A stretch of 64,000 nt of DNA, from assembly GCA_963693315.1 (NCBI GenBank), contig OY856186.1, forward strand, positions 130,431,143 to 130,495,142, written 5' to 3'. The position numbers and the translations under genes are program-made. The notes beneath the pieces are model-generated. The model did no database searches. It was not told where the DNA came from and worked only from the letters and a program-made list of their open reading frames with translations. The DNA comes from Diogma glabrata. Lineage: Eukaryota > Arthropoda > Insecta > Diptera > Cylindrotomidae. Of the stretch, positions 34,794 through 48,489 are shown one piece after another (within the stretch, counting starts at the first letter, position 1; each line of letters opens with the position of its first letter).

Positions 34794-36483
34794 GACGAAC
34801 GAAGTTCATCCTATTCGAGCAATTGCTCCATCAACTGAGGAGATTTTTGTCCCTTACCCAGCAATAGAAGAAGTGGAAGCTGCCATTAAAAAGCTGAAAA
34901 ATGGCAAATCACCAGGTTTCGATGAAATTCCCGCAGAACTTCTGCAAAATGGAGGAACAGCTCTGGTCTCACATATATACGATCTGATTCTTGCAATCTG
35001 GGACCAAGAAAAAGTACCTGCTGAATGGAAAACAGCACTCATTGTTCCGCTACATAAGAAAGGTGACCGCTTAAAGTGTGCAAATTATCGTGGAATCGCA
35101 CTGTTGAACACTGCATATAAAATACTAGCTAATGTTATACTTGCTCGACTCATCCCGTTCGCCGAATCTATCATCGGTGACTATCAGTGTGGTTTTCGTC
35201 CCAACCGCTCAACCACAGATCAATGTTTTACATTAAGGATGATTCTGGAAAAATGTTGGGAGTACAACATCAGCATTCACCAGCTCTACGTTGATTTCAG
35301 GCAAGCATATGATAGTATCATCCGCGACAACCTCTGGTCCGCACTCATATGCCTTGGCATCCCAGAGAAACTTGTTTCTCTGTGCAAACTCACAACATCG
35401 AGATCAAATTGTAGTATAGAAATCGAAGGGTCTATTTCTGATCCTTTCGATATAACATCAGGTGTTCGACAAGGTGATGCACTCGCGCCCATACTATTTA
35501 ATTTGGCGCTGGAGTACGCGATAAGAAAAAGCCGAATTGAGACACAAAACTGCATATATAACAAATCTAGTCAAGTTCTTGGCTATGCAGATGATATTGT
35601 GCTTCTCGGACGTAGAACAAGCGATGTCAAGGATAGTCTCTCTCAGCTTGAAAGAAATGCTAAACGACTTGCATTATGCATTAACACCGGCAAGACTAAA
35701 CTATTAACAACATCCAGGAATATACCTCCCGGCAATCTGAATACTGGCGACTATGAAGTGGAACGTGTAGAAAACTTCAAATACCTCGGGTCTGTAATAA
35801 CATCGTCAAATGACATGCAGGCAGATATTAAAGCCCGTGTCTCAGCCGCATACCGAGTTTTCTACGCATACTCAAACCTTTTGCGATCCAAACATCTTTT
35901 GCAGTCGTGCAAACTCACACTTTACAAAGCATTAATCCGACCTGTGCTCACATTTGGAAGTGAAAGCTGGACACTGACTTCCTCCGATTGTAGAATTCTA
36001 TCAACATTCGAGAGGAAAGTCATACGAACAATTTATGGTCCATGTAAAGTTGCTGAAAATCAGTATAGAATCCGAATGAATCGTGAAATCAGACAGCTTC
36101 TTGGAGGCTGCGATGTAATCGGATTCATTAAATCCAACCGGATTAGATGGTTTGGTCATGTAGAAAGGGCTCCATTGGAAAGAATGATAAAAAAAGCGTC
36201 CCAACAACAACCAGCTGGTGTTCGTCGAAGAGGAAGACCTAGACAACGCTGGCGTGATGACATCATCCAAGACCTTCGTGATATAGGATGTCGAAACTGG
36301 GGTCAACTGGTCATGGAACGAGATGATTGGAAGCTGGTGGCACAGACGGCAAAATCCCTTCATGGGATGTCAGAGAGAGAGAGAGAGTTGGAAAGTAGAT
36401 TGCGTATACAAATTAGTTTGAAACATGGTACCCAATTATATTTGAATACATATATTTTTATTGTTCATCATCAAATATTTTAA
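34786..36483 (+). pseudogene. RTE reverse transcriptase, open but detached from its N-terminus
   Basis: A 565-residue frame with a full RT: SPGFDEIPAELL, LIVPLHKKGDR, NYRGIALLNTAYK, GFRPNRSTTDQ, motif A D170 (YVDFRQAYD), GVRQGDALAPILFNL, YADD at 267-270, KYLGSVI, and the RTE C-terminal signature RWFGHVER...RRGRPRQRWRDDI. The catalytic residues are intact. The reported start is inside the domain. The last ~40 residues (after the (GA)n) are probably flanking DNA read through by chance. Confidence 0.9.
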
Positions 36484-37190
<707 letters not shown>

Positions 37191-37196
37191 TAATAA

Positions 37197-37325
37197 TTCA
37201 GTAACATCTTCTATCGAAAATTTCTGCTATTCTTCTATTTTTGTATGAAATTTTATTTTCCCGTTATAAAATTTCATACAAAAATAAAGGAATAACAGAA
37301 ACTTTCGATAGAAGATTTTACTGAA
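37197..37325. mobile_element. Foldback element, 129 bp
   Basis: Inverted arms of about 58 bp (TTCAGTAA.ATCTTCTATCGAAA...TTTTTGTATGAAATTTTA) around an ~11-base centre, with four or five mismatches between arms. Typical short hairpin MITE; superfamily unknown. Confidence 0.78.
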
Positions 37326-37639
37326 TAGACACCAATATTTATGTTTTACTCGTTTCTTAATCATACATAAATTGGTTATGTAGATGTGTTTAATCGAAGA
37401 ACTTGGTGACCATCCCAATCTTTTGCATATTTAAGAGTCAATTTTTTAGAGTTCAACAACTAGTGATGAATTTACCTTCAGTTTTTCTAAAACTTTCAGA
37501 ATATGTTACTAGCACTGTGGTAAGAAAAATTAAAGTTTGCCGCTTCTTAAGTCTGACTTGTTAGACGTTGACTAGAGGTGCCAGTTTTAGGTTATGAATA
37601 TATGGTATAAATTATATGATCATTTAATGTGTAAAGCCA

Positions 37640-39645
37640 CGAGTGACCCATGATATTTTTAGGATTCCGTTTTTTATACGGAATTATTTCGATTATCTCG
37701 TGAACCATTAATCCGATGAACTTAAAATTTGAGGTGCTTATAAAACTAACCTATCAACACAAGATGGCGGGTTAAAAAATAAATAAAGTTGTGTTCGTTT
37801 GTTTTACAGAGGTACGATGTTAAACCTTTGAGAACATAGATTTTTTTATCGAGACGAGTAGGGTATCATATGAAAGGGCTTCATTTCAGTATTTCTTAAA
37901 AATGTATTTTTGAATTTTACACCACACCATTTTTTGTATAATTTTGAGAAATAACGTTTTCTCTATGTTTTATTGCCCCGATTAACTCCGACCCTACTTT
38001 ATCGAAAATCTTGAAATATATTTGGAATGACAGAAAAATGAGTAGGTTTTTAATGAAAAATAAAGAAAAGTGGCAGATACTCATAACTACATTTATTATA
38101 GGGGTGGGAATGTTAAGGGGTAAAAACATAATTTAAAACCAAGTCAAGTGGGGTGTCATTTGAAAAAGCACTTGATTTTAGTAACATTGCCATTTTTTTG
38201 AATTTTGCAACGCATAATTTTTGAATTATTGTCAAAAAGTGACACAAACCGCTGGTCCCCGCCTTGGATTTCGAGCTCAATTGACAGAAAAATTTGAAAA
38301 AATTCACAGACAGGAAGTTTGATAAGCTCTGAACGAAAGTTATAGCGAAGTCTCAAATAATTATATTTTTGTTCTTTCAATGGATTGGGTGTAGAAGGGT
38401 GAAAAAAAAACTGTTTTGACCCAAGCGAGTGGGGTGTCATTTGAAAGAGCACATAGTTTAAAAAACACTGCAAAATTTTTTAGAATTTTGCGTTGCACAG
38501 TTTTTGAGTTATTCTAAGAAATGTGCAAATTTAAGACCGTCGAAAATTATAGCGAACTCTCAAATAATTATATTTCGGGGTGTTTAAGGGATGGGTGTAA
38601 GCAGGGTAAAAAAACGGATGTCATATGAAAGAGCACCTAATTTAAGAAATAACGCACTTTTTTTTAGAATTTTGAGCTGCCCAGTTTTATTTAATCTAAA
38701 AAAGGTGCAAATTTCAGAACGTTTCCCCCCTACGTTTCGACACTGATTGACAGAAAAAATTGAAAAATTCTCAGAGAAAGGAAGTTTGCTAAATTTTGAA
38801 CGAAAATCATAGCGAACTCTCAAATAATTATATTTCTGTGTGTTTAGGAGATGGGTGTAGAGAGGGTAAAAAAAAACTTTTTTGACCCAAGCGAGTGAGG
38901 TGTCATTTGAAAGAGCACCTAATTTAAGAAATATTGCACTTTATTTTTAGAATTTTGCTGTGTACAGTTTTCGAGTTATTGTCAAAAAAGTAAAATTTTC
39001 AGACCGTCCCCTCCTACGTTTCGACACTGATCGACAGACAAATTTGGAAAAATGCACATAGACAGAGAGTTTGGTAAAATTTTAATGATAATGATAGCGA
39101 AGTCTCAAATAATTATATTTCTGTGTGTTTAGGGGATAGGAATGGGGAGGAAGAAAAAAATTCTTTTTTTGGACCCAAATTAGTTGGGTGTTATTTGAAA
39201 GGGCACCTAATGTAAGAAACATTACAATTTTTTTAGAATTTGGCGATGCACAGTTTTTTAGTAATTGGTAAAAAAGTGCTATTTTAAGTTTATGTATACC
39301 ACCACCACCCTATATTTCGACGCTGATTTATAGAAAAAATATTCCCAATTTAAACCATTTAAAAGCTGGTTACATCTTTCTTTAGTTGGATAGGATAAGA
39401 TTTAACCTATGGATAAGATTTAACCTAAAGTAACATTTGTTGTGTCATTTTTGATCAATGTAGATGTGATTGAGATTTACTATTGACGTCTACGATTAAA
39501 TATTTATTCTGTTATGCGTCCAAAATCTGGCGATATAAAGACTTTACAACATAACTTTATGTCATTTATTTTTGATATTGTGTTCTTTTACATTCACGGA
39601 ACCCTTGGCGAGCAAATTTTATTCGCACTTGTCTGACTTTTTTTA
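37640..39645. repeat. Composite non-coding repeat, copy A
   Basis: Begins near a TTCCGTTTTTTATACGGAA palindrome, has a unique 5' block (AGTAGGGTATCATATGAAAGGGCTTC), then about five ~285-bp units (marker GTCATTTGAAAG at 38155, 38436, 38620, 38902, 39190), then a 3' block ending CACGGAACCCTTGGCGAG and TTCGCACTTGTCTGACTTTTT. The same order repeats in copy B. Similar GGTTCCGT/ACGGAACC-bounded, GGGTATCATATGAAAGGGCTTC-containing repeats are common in insect genomes; no coding region is seen. Confidence 0.8.
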
Positions 39646-39739
39646 AATATGGATACTACTGGATATTAGGTCCATTATACTAGCACATATAATAAGCAAC
39701 ACTGATAGCTTTTAGGGCCAAAGTGATTCAAAAATGCAA

Positions 39740-42205
39740 TTTCGGTTGTTTTTAGGGTTCCGTTGTTTATACGGAACACTATTGGTTAGAGTAAAACGAG
39801 TTTTTCACATTATATCGATTACCTCGTAAACTATGAAATAGAAATGTAACATTCATAGAAATTTGAAGTTCGTATAAAACTAATCCGTCAACATAAGATG
39901 ACAGACACAAATAAAACTAAAGTTGTTTTCGTTTGGTTTAAAGGGTTACCATGTGAGGCCTTTGAGAATTTACATTTTTTTATAGATTCAAGTAGGGTAT
40001 CATATGAAAGGGCTTCTTTTCAGTATTCCTTAATAATTTATTTAGGAATTTTACATTTTACCATTTTTTGTATAATTTTGAATAATGACGTTTTCTTCGT
40101 GTTTTCTTACCTCGATTAGCTCTGAACCTATCTGATCGAAAATCTTCAAATGTAGTGGAAATGATAGAAAAATTAGTAAGTTTTTTTATGGAAAATAAAG
40201 GAAAGTATCACATACTCAGAATTATATTTATTAAGGGGGTGGAAATGAGGAGTGGTAAAAACACTATTTAAAACATGGTCAAGTGGGGTGTCATTTGAAA
40301 GAGCCCCTAATATAAAAATCGTTGCAATTTTTTTAGAATTTTGCGGTGCACAGTTTCTGAGTTATTTTCAAAAAAGTGCAAAATTCAGACCGTCCTCCCT
40401 ACGTTTCGACACTGATTGACAGAAAAATTTGTAAAAATTCACAAAGTTAGGAAATATAAAATAAATTTGGTAAATTTGATTTGGTAAATTTGGTATGAAA
40501 ATTATAGCAAAGTCTCAAGTAATTATATTTCTGGGTGTTGAGGGGAGGGTAAAAAAACCTTTTTGACCCAAGCGAGTAATTTTGAAATCACTGCAATTTT
40601 TTTTAGAATTTTGCGGTGCACAATTTTTGAGTTGTTGTCAAAAAAATTCAAAATTCAGACCGTTCCCCTCCCTGCGTTTCGACACTGATTGACAGAAAAA
40701 TTTGTAAAAATTCACAAGTAAATTTAGTAAATTTCGTATGAAGATTATAGTGAAGTCTCAAGTAATTATATTTCTGTGTGTTACGGGGATGGGTGTAGGG
40801 AGGGTAAAAAAAGCGGGTGGGGGCTTGAGTCAAAAAAGGTTTTTGTCATTTGAAAGGACACCTTATTTAAAAATCATTGCAATTTTTTTTAGAATTTTGC
40901 AGTGCACAGTGTTTGAGTTATTGTTAAAAAAGTGCAAAATTTAGACCGTTAACCCCCACCCCTATGTTTCGACAATGATTGACAGAACAAATTGTAAAAA
41001 TTCACAGAGTTAGGAAATTCGGTAAATTTTGTATGAAAATTATAGCGACGTCTCAAGTAATAATATTTCTGTGTGTTTTGGGGATGGGTGTAGGGAGGGT
41101 AAAAAAAACCTTTTTCGACCCAAGCGAGTGGGGTGTCATTTGAAAGAGAACCCAATTTAGAAACCATTGCATTTTTTTTTAGAATTTTGCGGTGCACAGT
41201 TTTTAGTTATGGTCAAAAAAGTGCAAAATTGAAACGGTTCCGACACTGATTGACAGAAAAAATTGAAAAAATTTAGATTTAGGAAATTTGGTAAATTGTG
41301 AATGAAAGTTATAGCGAAGTCTCAAATAATTATATTTCTGTGTATTTAGGGGACGGGGTAAAAAAAAACCTGTTTTGAAACAAGCGAAATCCCAGCAATA
41401 ACATTTTTGTTTGTTTAGGGGATGGGTGTAGAGAGGGTAAAAAAACCCTTTTTTGACCCAAGGGAGTGGGGTGTTATCTGGAAGAGCACCTAATTTAGAA
41501 ATCACTGCAATTTTTTTTAGAATTTTGCGGTGCACAGTTTTTGAATTATGGTCAAAAAAGTGCAACTTTCAGACAGTTCCGCTACCTACGTTTCGACGAT
41601 AATTGACAGAAAAATTTCAAATAATTTACAAAGACAGGAAGATTAGTAAATTTTGAATCAAAATCATAGCAAAGTCTCAAAAAATTATATTTCTGTGTGT
41701 TTAGGGGATGGGTGTGGCGAGAGTAAAAAAAAAACATTTTTGATCCAGATGAATGGGGTGTCATTTTAAGGAGCACTTAATTTAAGAAACATTACAATTT
41801 TTTTTAGAATTTTGCAATGCACAGTTTTTTGTTATTGTAAAAAAATATTTTTAGTATGTAGTCTCTCCACCCCCTAAATTTCGACACTTGATTGATCGAA
41901 AATATATTTCCAATTTAAACCATTTACCAGCTAGTGTAATTGAATCTTTTTGGAGTTACCATAAACAACTATGAATAAGATTTAACCTAAAGCAACATTC
42001 TTGGTGTGATTTTTGATCAATGTATATATGTTATTGTAATTTACTATTGACATTTACGAATAAACATTTATTTTGTTATGCGTCACGGTCTGGCAATATA
42101 AAGACATTTCAACACAACTTTTTGTCAATTATTTTTGATATTGTGTTCTATTACATTCACGGAACCCTTGGCGAGCGAATTTTATTCGCACTTGTCTGAC
42201 TTTTT
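39740..42205. repeat. Composite non-coding repeat, copy B
   Basis: Head-to-tail with copy A. GGTTCCGTTGTTTATACGGAA at the start, the shared 5' block, about six and a half ~285-bp units (marker positions 40290, ~40575, 40845, 41135, a partial near 41390, 41473, 41760) and the same 3' block. Units contain GACCCAAGCGAGTGGGGTG and TACGTTTCGACACTGATTGA. The antisense frames of 60-120 codons in the units are artefacts of the repeat. Confidence 0.82.
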
Positions 42206-42214
42206 GTTTTGTTA

Positions 42215-45200
42215 TTTGTCTAATTATCTGCTAAGGCCATAAGTGACCCACGGCAGATTAGATTATTTACACAACCAATAATAGTGCTTAGAAAAATTTA
42301 AAACTGTAGCATCGGTTACTCTTGGTTTTAGTATATAAAAATGGTCTCATAGTTGATAATTTTCCAAGTAAGGTCAAAGCTCAACTACTCCATAAGCCAT
42401 GAGTCAATTACTTTAAAACACTGCTGTAATTATACTCTTTCTGGTGTAGTTTAGGAACAAAATTTTTCTGAATTGAAAACAAAAACAAATACAAAAAGAA
42501 ATAACATATTTATCTAATCGGTCAATCTAAACGCTCGTTTTACTACTAAACAAAAAGGAAACCAATAAAAATTTAAAACGTGTTAATTCGTTTAGCATTA
42601 ACCGTTTCAGTGTTTCCAATTTAACTTAAAAACTCTGCAAAAAAACACTTGAATTAACTTAACTACAATAAAGTGAAGAAAGGCAAAATAATTATCTTGA
42701 ATTTATTTTAAAAGAAAATTAACAGAAAATAAGAGTAACAACAATAAAAATAAAAGAGTTTTTAATAAAGAATTTTCTATGATTGTTTTCAAAATATAGA
42801 AAATTGGAATTAGATTCAGATTTGTTTTGTTTTATTCCTTGCTATGCTTTTCGTGCTTCTATTTTCGTTTTATGTTTATAAATAATGAGAAAAGGGTTGT
42901 TGAAGTAGAAGTTTCAATTTCCCATTTTTCGTATTCTGAAATTTGAGCTTTTCGGGAGAGTAAAAATCTATTATGTATCTGGAGTTAATAAATTTGATTG
43001 AAATGAAATTTATTGGTAGAGTTGAGTCTTTGTTTTTTTGGTGAAGATTGGAATTTCATGTATACTATGAATAAAACTAGCATAAATTGTAAATTTAATT
43101 TGAAATTTTCAATGAAATTGGTAATAATAGAGATTAAGAATAAAACTCTCTAAGTCTAAATAATTATGAAACGTTTTTTGTGTTTAAAAAGAATAAGAAA
43201 TATATAAAGCGATCAACTTATCCCTAAAAAAAGTGATCATCAAATTACCTGATGATAACATTTGGTAGCTGTAAGATGTTGTTACTTACTATATACTCAA
43301 CGGTTAAATTCGGAAAGCGATTAAAGAATAAAGCTTTTCGAACTAAAAGTTAAACCAGTTCGAAAGGAAATTCGTGACAGTATGAACAAACAAATTAATT
43401 GAGGTTGGTTTAACTTTAATTTAATTGATTCTTAAGATCCAGGGCGATGAATATCGAAAATTTGCTTAACAAAGGTGTATTTTAATGACATAAACTATTA
43501 GAATCTACAATCTAAACTATGAGGACTTGGGAGTTGAAAAATAAGTGTTGGTGTGTTTCAGATGTACAGGAAAACATATTGATAGAAATAAGTTCTCCAG
43601 AATTGCAATTAGAGTTTGTTTTTCACTTGAGGGATAGTTATAGGAAAAACTATTCGATCTTTTAATCAACTTTTTAAAAATAGAACATGTTTTCGTTATT
43701 TTGCAGCAAGTAAGAGACGTGTTAAATTTTTAGCACAATTTAAAAGAAGTGAAGAACGGCACCATTACCAGTAGTAAGATAATTCTAACGATAATTTGTA
43801 TTCAAAGTTTAAATCAGTTTAATCTAATATAATCTTTAGTAAAACGCTAATATTTCGACAATATAAAAATAACTAATTGATCATGAACATTGATTATTTT
43901 GCGACGATATTAGGTTCAAATCAATCAATTTTCTGTACTTCCTTTACCCTCGCTGTCATTCGTATAAATAGTGAGTCCCTATATAAGAATAGACAAGTTT
44001 AACAAAAACGGATGTTCGAGAAGTGGTTGTGATTTATAACTCGACGTATAAGTAATAATTGTTTTTTGTGCGACCCTAAATCGAAGGTGTTATATTTTAG
44101 AAGTTCAGTTTTCTAAACTATAATTTATTAATTAAACAATTAAACTTTATATTTATTTTGACTTTGTTATTTATAATAATTATAATGACTTTTTTTATTG
44201 GATAATCACAAACGACTGATCTACTTTATATTTCAATAATAGGATTTATATTTCCATAATCTACATATGTTTAGTTACATTATTTATATTACAAAACCTA
44301 GAAAATTAAACCTTATAATTATTATTATTTATAATCGAAATTATACATATATAACAACTCTCCCCCGTTTAAATATTTTTTTTATAATTGACTACAAACA
44401 AAACTATAAGAATAAATTAACTTTAAAGACTTTTACTAAATTAATTAGTTTTGAAAGTAAATTGACATGACTTAAAAATTTTTTTAATGTTTTACTTTTA
44501 TGCATGAAATAGTGTTGAATTAACAATTTTTTTTTTTTTTTTTTTTTATTTTCCAAAAATAAATTTACAAAAATTTTAAATTTTGTGTAGGAAAACATCG
44601 ATTTGATTACAAACATAGTATAGTAGGTATTTGTTCTTAATAATAAAATTATAATGCATTATTTTATATTAGTGTAATGACATTTTTATATTTTTTTAAG
44701 TTAGTTAGCTTTATGTAGTTAGTTATGAAATTAAAAAATAAGAATGCTAAATTAAAACATTAGCATTTGATATATAAATATATTTTTTTTTTTTTTATTA
44801 TTTTATTTCTTTTGGCAAGTTATAGTTAACATACATTGACATAATTTTAAATTACATAAATTGTCTCCTTTATTATTTTGGAGGGTACTAGAAAGTAGAT
44901 TTTAGGATTTTAGACCTATATTCATTCTGGGCCCTACATGTCGTTGCTGGAGAGAGATCGAGAGTTCGATCTTCCTCTTCAGTCCTTCTTCTGAAATATC
45001 TTTTTGGTATAGTTTTTGTTTACGGTTCCGACCTGAAAAGTAGTCTCTTATGTTTAAAAATAAATATGAATCAAATGAATAAAAAATTCTTTCTTGTTAT
45101 TGGATAAATGCATTTATTTTTTTTTTATTAATGTATAATTTTTCTTTAAGATAAACGCATTTTTTTATTTAGACAATTTAACAATAAATAACTTATTTTT

Positions 45201-45230
45201 TTAGATAAGTAAATAAATATTTCAGATAAA
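42215..45230. other. Long AT-rich non-coding stretch
   Basis: No gene recognised. TATA-like sequences occur (e.g. 43968, 43980) but no transcription unit follows. The block at 44880-45060 is less AT-rich and unexplained. Confidence 0.45.
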
Positions 45231-45235
45231 TCATT

Positions 45236-46234
45236 TAACCTAGGAATCGCCAAGTGCCCGAAATTCGGCCATTGTAAATAGAAATTGTAAAAAGACCTCC
45301 CAACAAAATAGCTACAAAACATTATTGCATAGTTTGATTAATTGATATAATTGATTTTGAATTGTATACTTATCTATTACTCAAGACCTTTCCAACGATA
45401 TACATATTACCACACCTTTGGTGGGACAATTATTTTAAAATTGTACCGTAAAAATATTGCTTACGTATTTATATATAGATATAGATTGATTTTGAATTGT
45501 GAAACAAATAACTTGAAAAAAAAACAAAATAACCGAACAAAAACTCAAAAAAACCCACCTATCACATTTTTGCTATTTTTTCTGAAAAATCGTCAAAATT
45601 CAAAAATAAGTATTTTTCGCCACCTCTACTCCTCATGACCTTGCCAACGATATACATATTGCCACACTTTTAATGGGACAAATATTTTAAAATTGTACCG
45701 CAAAAATATTGCTTACGTATTTATATATACATATAGATTGATTTTGAATTGTGAAACAAATAACTTGAAAAAAAAAAACAAAATAACAGAACAAAAAACT
45801 CGAAAAAAAACACCTATCACATTTTTGCCATTTTTTCTAAAAAAACGTCGTCAAAATTAAAAAAAAATATTTTTCGGCACATCCACTCCTCATGACCTTG
45901 CCAACGATATACATTTTGCCATCACTTTTGATGGGACAAATATTTTAAAATTGTACCGCAAAAATATTGCTTGCGTATTTATATATAGAAGATATAGATT
46001 GATTTCGAATTGTGAAACAAATAACTTGAAAAAAAAAAACAAATATAACCAAACAGAAAACTCAAAAAACACACCTATCACATTTTTGCCATTTTTTCTG
46101 TAAAAATCGTCGAAATTCAAAAATAAGTATTTTTCGCCACATCTACTACTCATGACCTTTTCCACGATATACATATTGTCACACTTTTGATGGGACAAAT
46201 ATTTTAAAACTGTACCGCAAAAATGTTGCTTTGC
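45236..46234 (+). repeat. Tandem array of ~255-bp units with a unique head
   Basis: A head (CCTAGGAATCGCCAAGTGCC...) is followed by more than three units. The marker CCAACGATATACAT falls at 45392, 45644, 45901 and 46162 (periods 252, 257, 261). Units hold TGGGACAAATATTTTAAAA, TTGTACCGCAAAAATATTGC, CACCTATCACATTTTTGC and AAAATCGTCAAAATTCAAAA. A one-unit inverted copy lies at 20600-20960 and a fragment at 47329-47400. Confidence 0.9.
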
Positions 46235-46239
46235 AGTAG

Positions 46240-46440
46240 GAGGATTGTCTGGTAGACCGTGAAGGTCTACCAGTTGGTCGTGCACGCCAATAACCTCGCC
46301 GCTAGCTCAATAGAGCGAAGGTTCTAGCGACCTACCTCACAACACAAGAAATTTTAAAATATAAAATAAACAATGCGTGCCTTAAACCACCACCAAGGAT
46401 CTCCAGAAGGGAGATCTGCCATTTCATAACTCTCCCCAAT
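46240..46440. other. GC-richer block with two hairpins
   Basis: TGGTAGACC/GGTCTACCA (46250-46258 / 46264-46272, 5-base loop) and CGCTAG/CTAGCG (46300-46305 / 46324-46329). It directly joins the truncated last unit of the tandem array. It could be structured RNA or part of an LTR; the sequence does not decide. Confidence 0.4.
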
Positions 46441-48480
46441 TTTAAATTTACGTTAACATTTCATTTTGACAAAATTATAAATTATCATAATAGAAAACCC
46501 AACTCACCTAACTGTTATTCTAAAACGCTTCAACTGCTATTGTTAGGGATTCACTCGTAATCCAGTATCATATCGCCATCTTACCGCATTCCGATAAGAT
46601 CAAATATGGTATCAAGGTACACAGTTCGACACCATCTACTGCCACTAAACGTTGTAATAAAACAATATTACTCGGTATTTAAAGTTTTGTTCTTAAACTA
46701 TATTTTTCTTTTACTTGTTATTTTGTTATTTATACCTACACTCACAATATTTAAAATAATTGAGTGCACTAATAATTTGACAAACAAAAAAAAAGTGTTT
46801 CATTACACCTTATTACATTCACAATATTTAACATAAAATATTTTATATTTAACAATTAACATAAATTGTGCACTATAACAGAAATAATAAACCGGCACAA
46901 GTAATCAACTCAAATTAAAACACAACTCAACATCGATTATGCGATTGTACTGTCCCAAAATAATTACCAGCTCAACTGCCGTTCTTAGAACCACACAACT
47001 GTTTCAGCTACCAAACCCCAACTGATTAATTCAAGACAAACAATTAACAGAAATTTTTTTCCTGCTAGCAAAACAAAATTTCGTCAGCATAAATTTTAGT
47101 TAAATTTATTAATTATTACAATTTTTTTCATATTTAGGTAAAAAATATACAGAAACTTAATATAAAACAATTTAATACCGAAAATGTTGGATGTACATTG
47201 GAATGTTTGACCAGTTGTGTTGTTACACAAACGGATTGAAAAGTGAGTGGAAAATTAATATCTATAGTATATTACTATAGGATAGAAAAAATAATTACAC
47301 ACAACATTTAAAATCTTGCCCATTACAGCCTACGTATTTATATATAGAAATTTTAAAATTGTACCGCAAAAATATTGCTTACGTATTTATATATAGATAC
47401 AAATACTTTTAAAATTAAATAGCAAATAAATAAATTTTTTTTAAAATATAAATAAAATAAATAAATAAAATTTAGTTAATAGATAACTAAAATAGAAAAA
47501 TTTTAATTAATAAAAAAATGAATAATTAAATTTTATTTATGTAAATTGGTATATTTTTTTTGGTGCAGTGGGGTTTTTCAGTTTTTTTTGTTTCTTTTGA
47601 CAGAATTTTGTGTTTTTTTTTTGCTTCATTTCCTTTCAAACAGTTCTTTTTGTGATTGAAAAAGCAACCGAATTTATAATTTATCATACAGTTATAAGTG
47701 TTAAAAATAATCAGAGCAATTTTTGGTAAGCCGCGATTTTCGATCCAGGTTCGTTCTTCTTGCAGAATTGATCAAGCCTTAAGAGCATCATGATAACTGT
47801 AGAGCTGCGCATGGCGGGGCAAAGAAGACTTTGAAGGGTCTTCGTTCCTGTGAGGGCAACAAACCAGACAATGCAATCTCGGTTTGTCGCTGATCGACCA
47901 TGGCATTGTTCATATTTATATTAATTTTTTGTGGGCGTATCCCAGATCAAAACTCGGGAATTCGGTAAACTTGATTGTCCTTGATGATTGGTTAGGGTTT
48001 GTGTTACTCAAATTTAAAAGAAATGCAACCTCACCTTCTGTGAATCCATTCTTGAGGAATTTGGTCTTCTTAACATATTGGCAATTCTCATAGTCTGTTA
48101 TTTTAGAATAAACAGAAGATAGTGATGGTAGTTCTAGTTCTTCGTTTCTCCTAGTTCTGTAACAATTGACTATTTCGAATATTTCTCTAAAAGTAGGAAT
48201 ATTCATATATAAACATTTTCGCTAATAATTTGCCAATTTGTTTCAACTCGGGCTTTTTTTTCTGGAAGGAAACAGGCATAAAAGTTTTTATATATGCTTT
48301 TATGTATCGCTGTATTTTTATTGGGGCATCAAGAGATGATTGGATAGAAATGATTATGATATATATAATTGTCATGATGGTTTATCTTTTGGTTTTGTTC
48401 ATCTTTGGAGTGATTAGTATTGCATTCTACAAAGCGTCTAGGGATGACCTCCAGATTTTTATATGAATGATTTTTGGAAT
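46440..48480. other. Non-coding stretch
   Basis: Mostly AT-rich. 47329-47400 holds two fragments of the 255-bp unit (GCTTACGTATTTATATATAG). The block 47740-47890 has higher GC and no identified product. Open frames on both strands at 47884-48466 match nothing I know. Confidence 0.4.
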
Positions 48481-48489
48481 GAATTTGTG

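Larger units (their letters stand above)
33165..36400 (+). mobile_element. RTE-clade LINE, broken
   Basis: GC-richer than its surroundings. A 5' leader with an 81-bp duplication precedes an endonuclease of the CFDP2-like RTE type and an RTE reverse transcriptase; the 3' end runs into a short (GA)n at 36370-36388, as RTE elements usually end in simple repeats soon after the stop. At least one stop codon, two frameshifts and an internal deletion inactivate it. A rearranged relative lies at 56020-56345. Confidence 0.88.

Noticed and set aside
38113..41776. Minus-strand frames of 61-120 codons (e.g. 41203-41565)
   Set aside because: They repeat with the 285-bp array, share the same peptide words and have no known domain; artefacts of the tandem repeat.
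43960..44030. TATA-box promoter of a host gene
   Set aside because: TATAAATA and TATATAAG occur by chance in such AT-rich DNA and no open reading frame follows.
44940..45010. tRNA-derived SINE promoter (GAGTTCGATCTTC as box B)
   Set aside because: Box B match is imperfect and no box A lies at the right distance.
45890..46285. 131-codon minus-strand frame
   Set aside because: Mostly antisense of the 255-bp tandem unit; no domain.
46606..46640. ATGGTATCAAGGTAC as a tRNA-primed LTR primer-binding site
   Set aside because: Only a loose match, and no LTR pair was found around it.
47884..48466. Open frames on both strands (96, 62, 78 codons) beyond the gypsy integrase
   Set aside because: No recognisable domains, overlapping on opposite strands, no conserved gypsy C-terminal motif.
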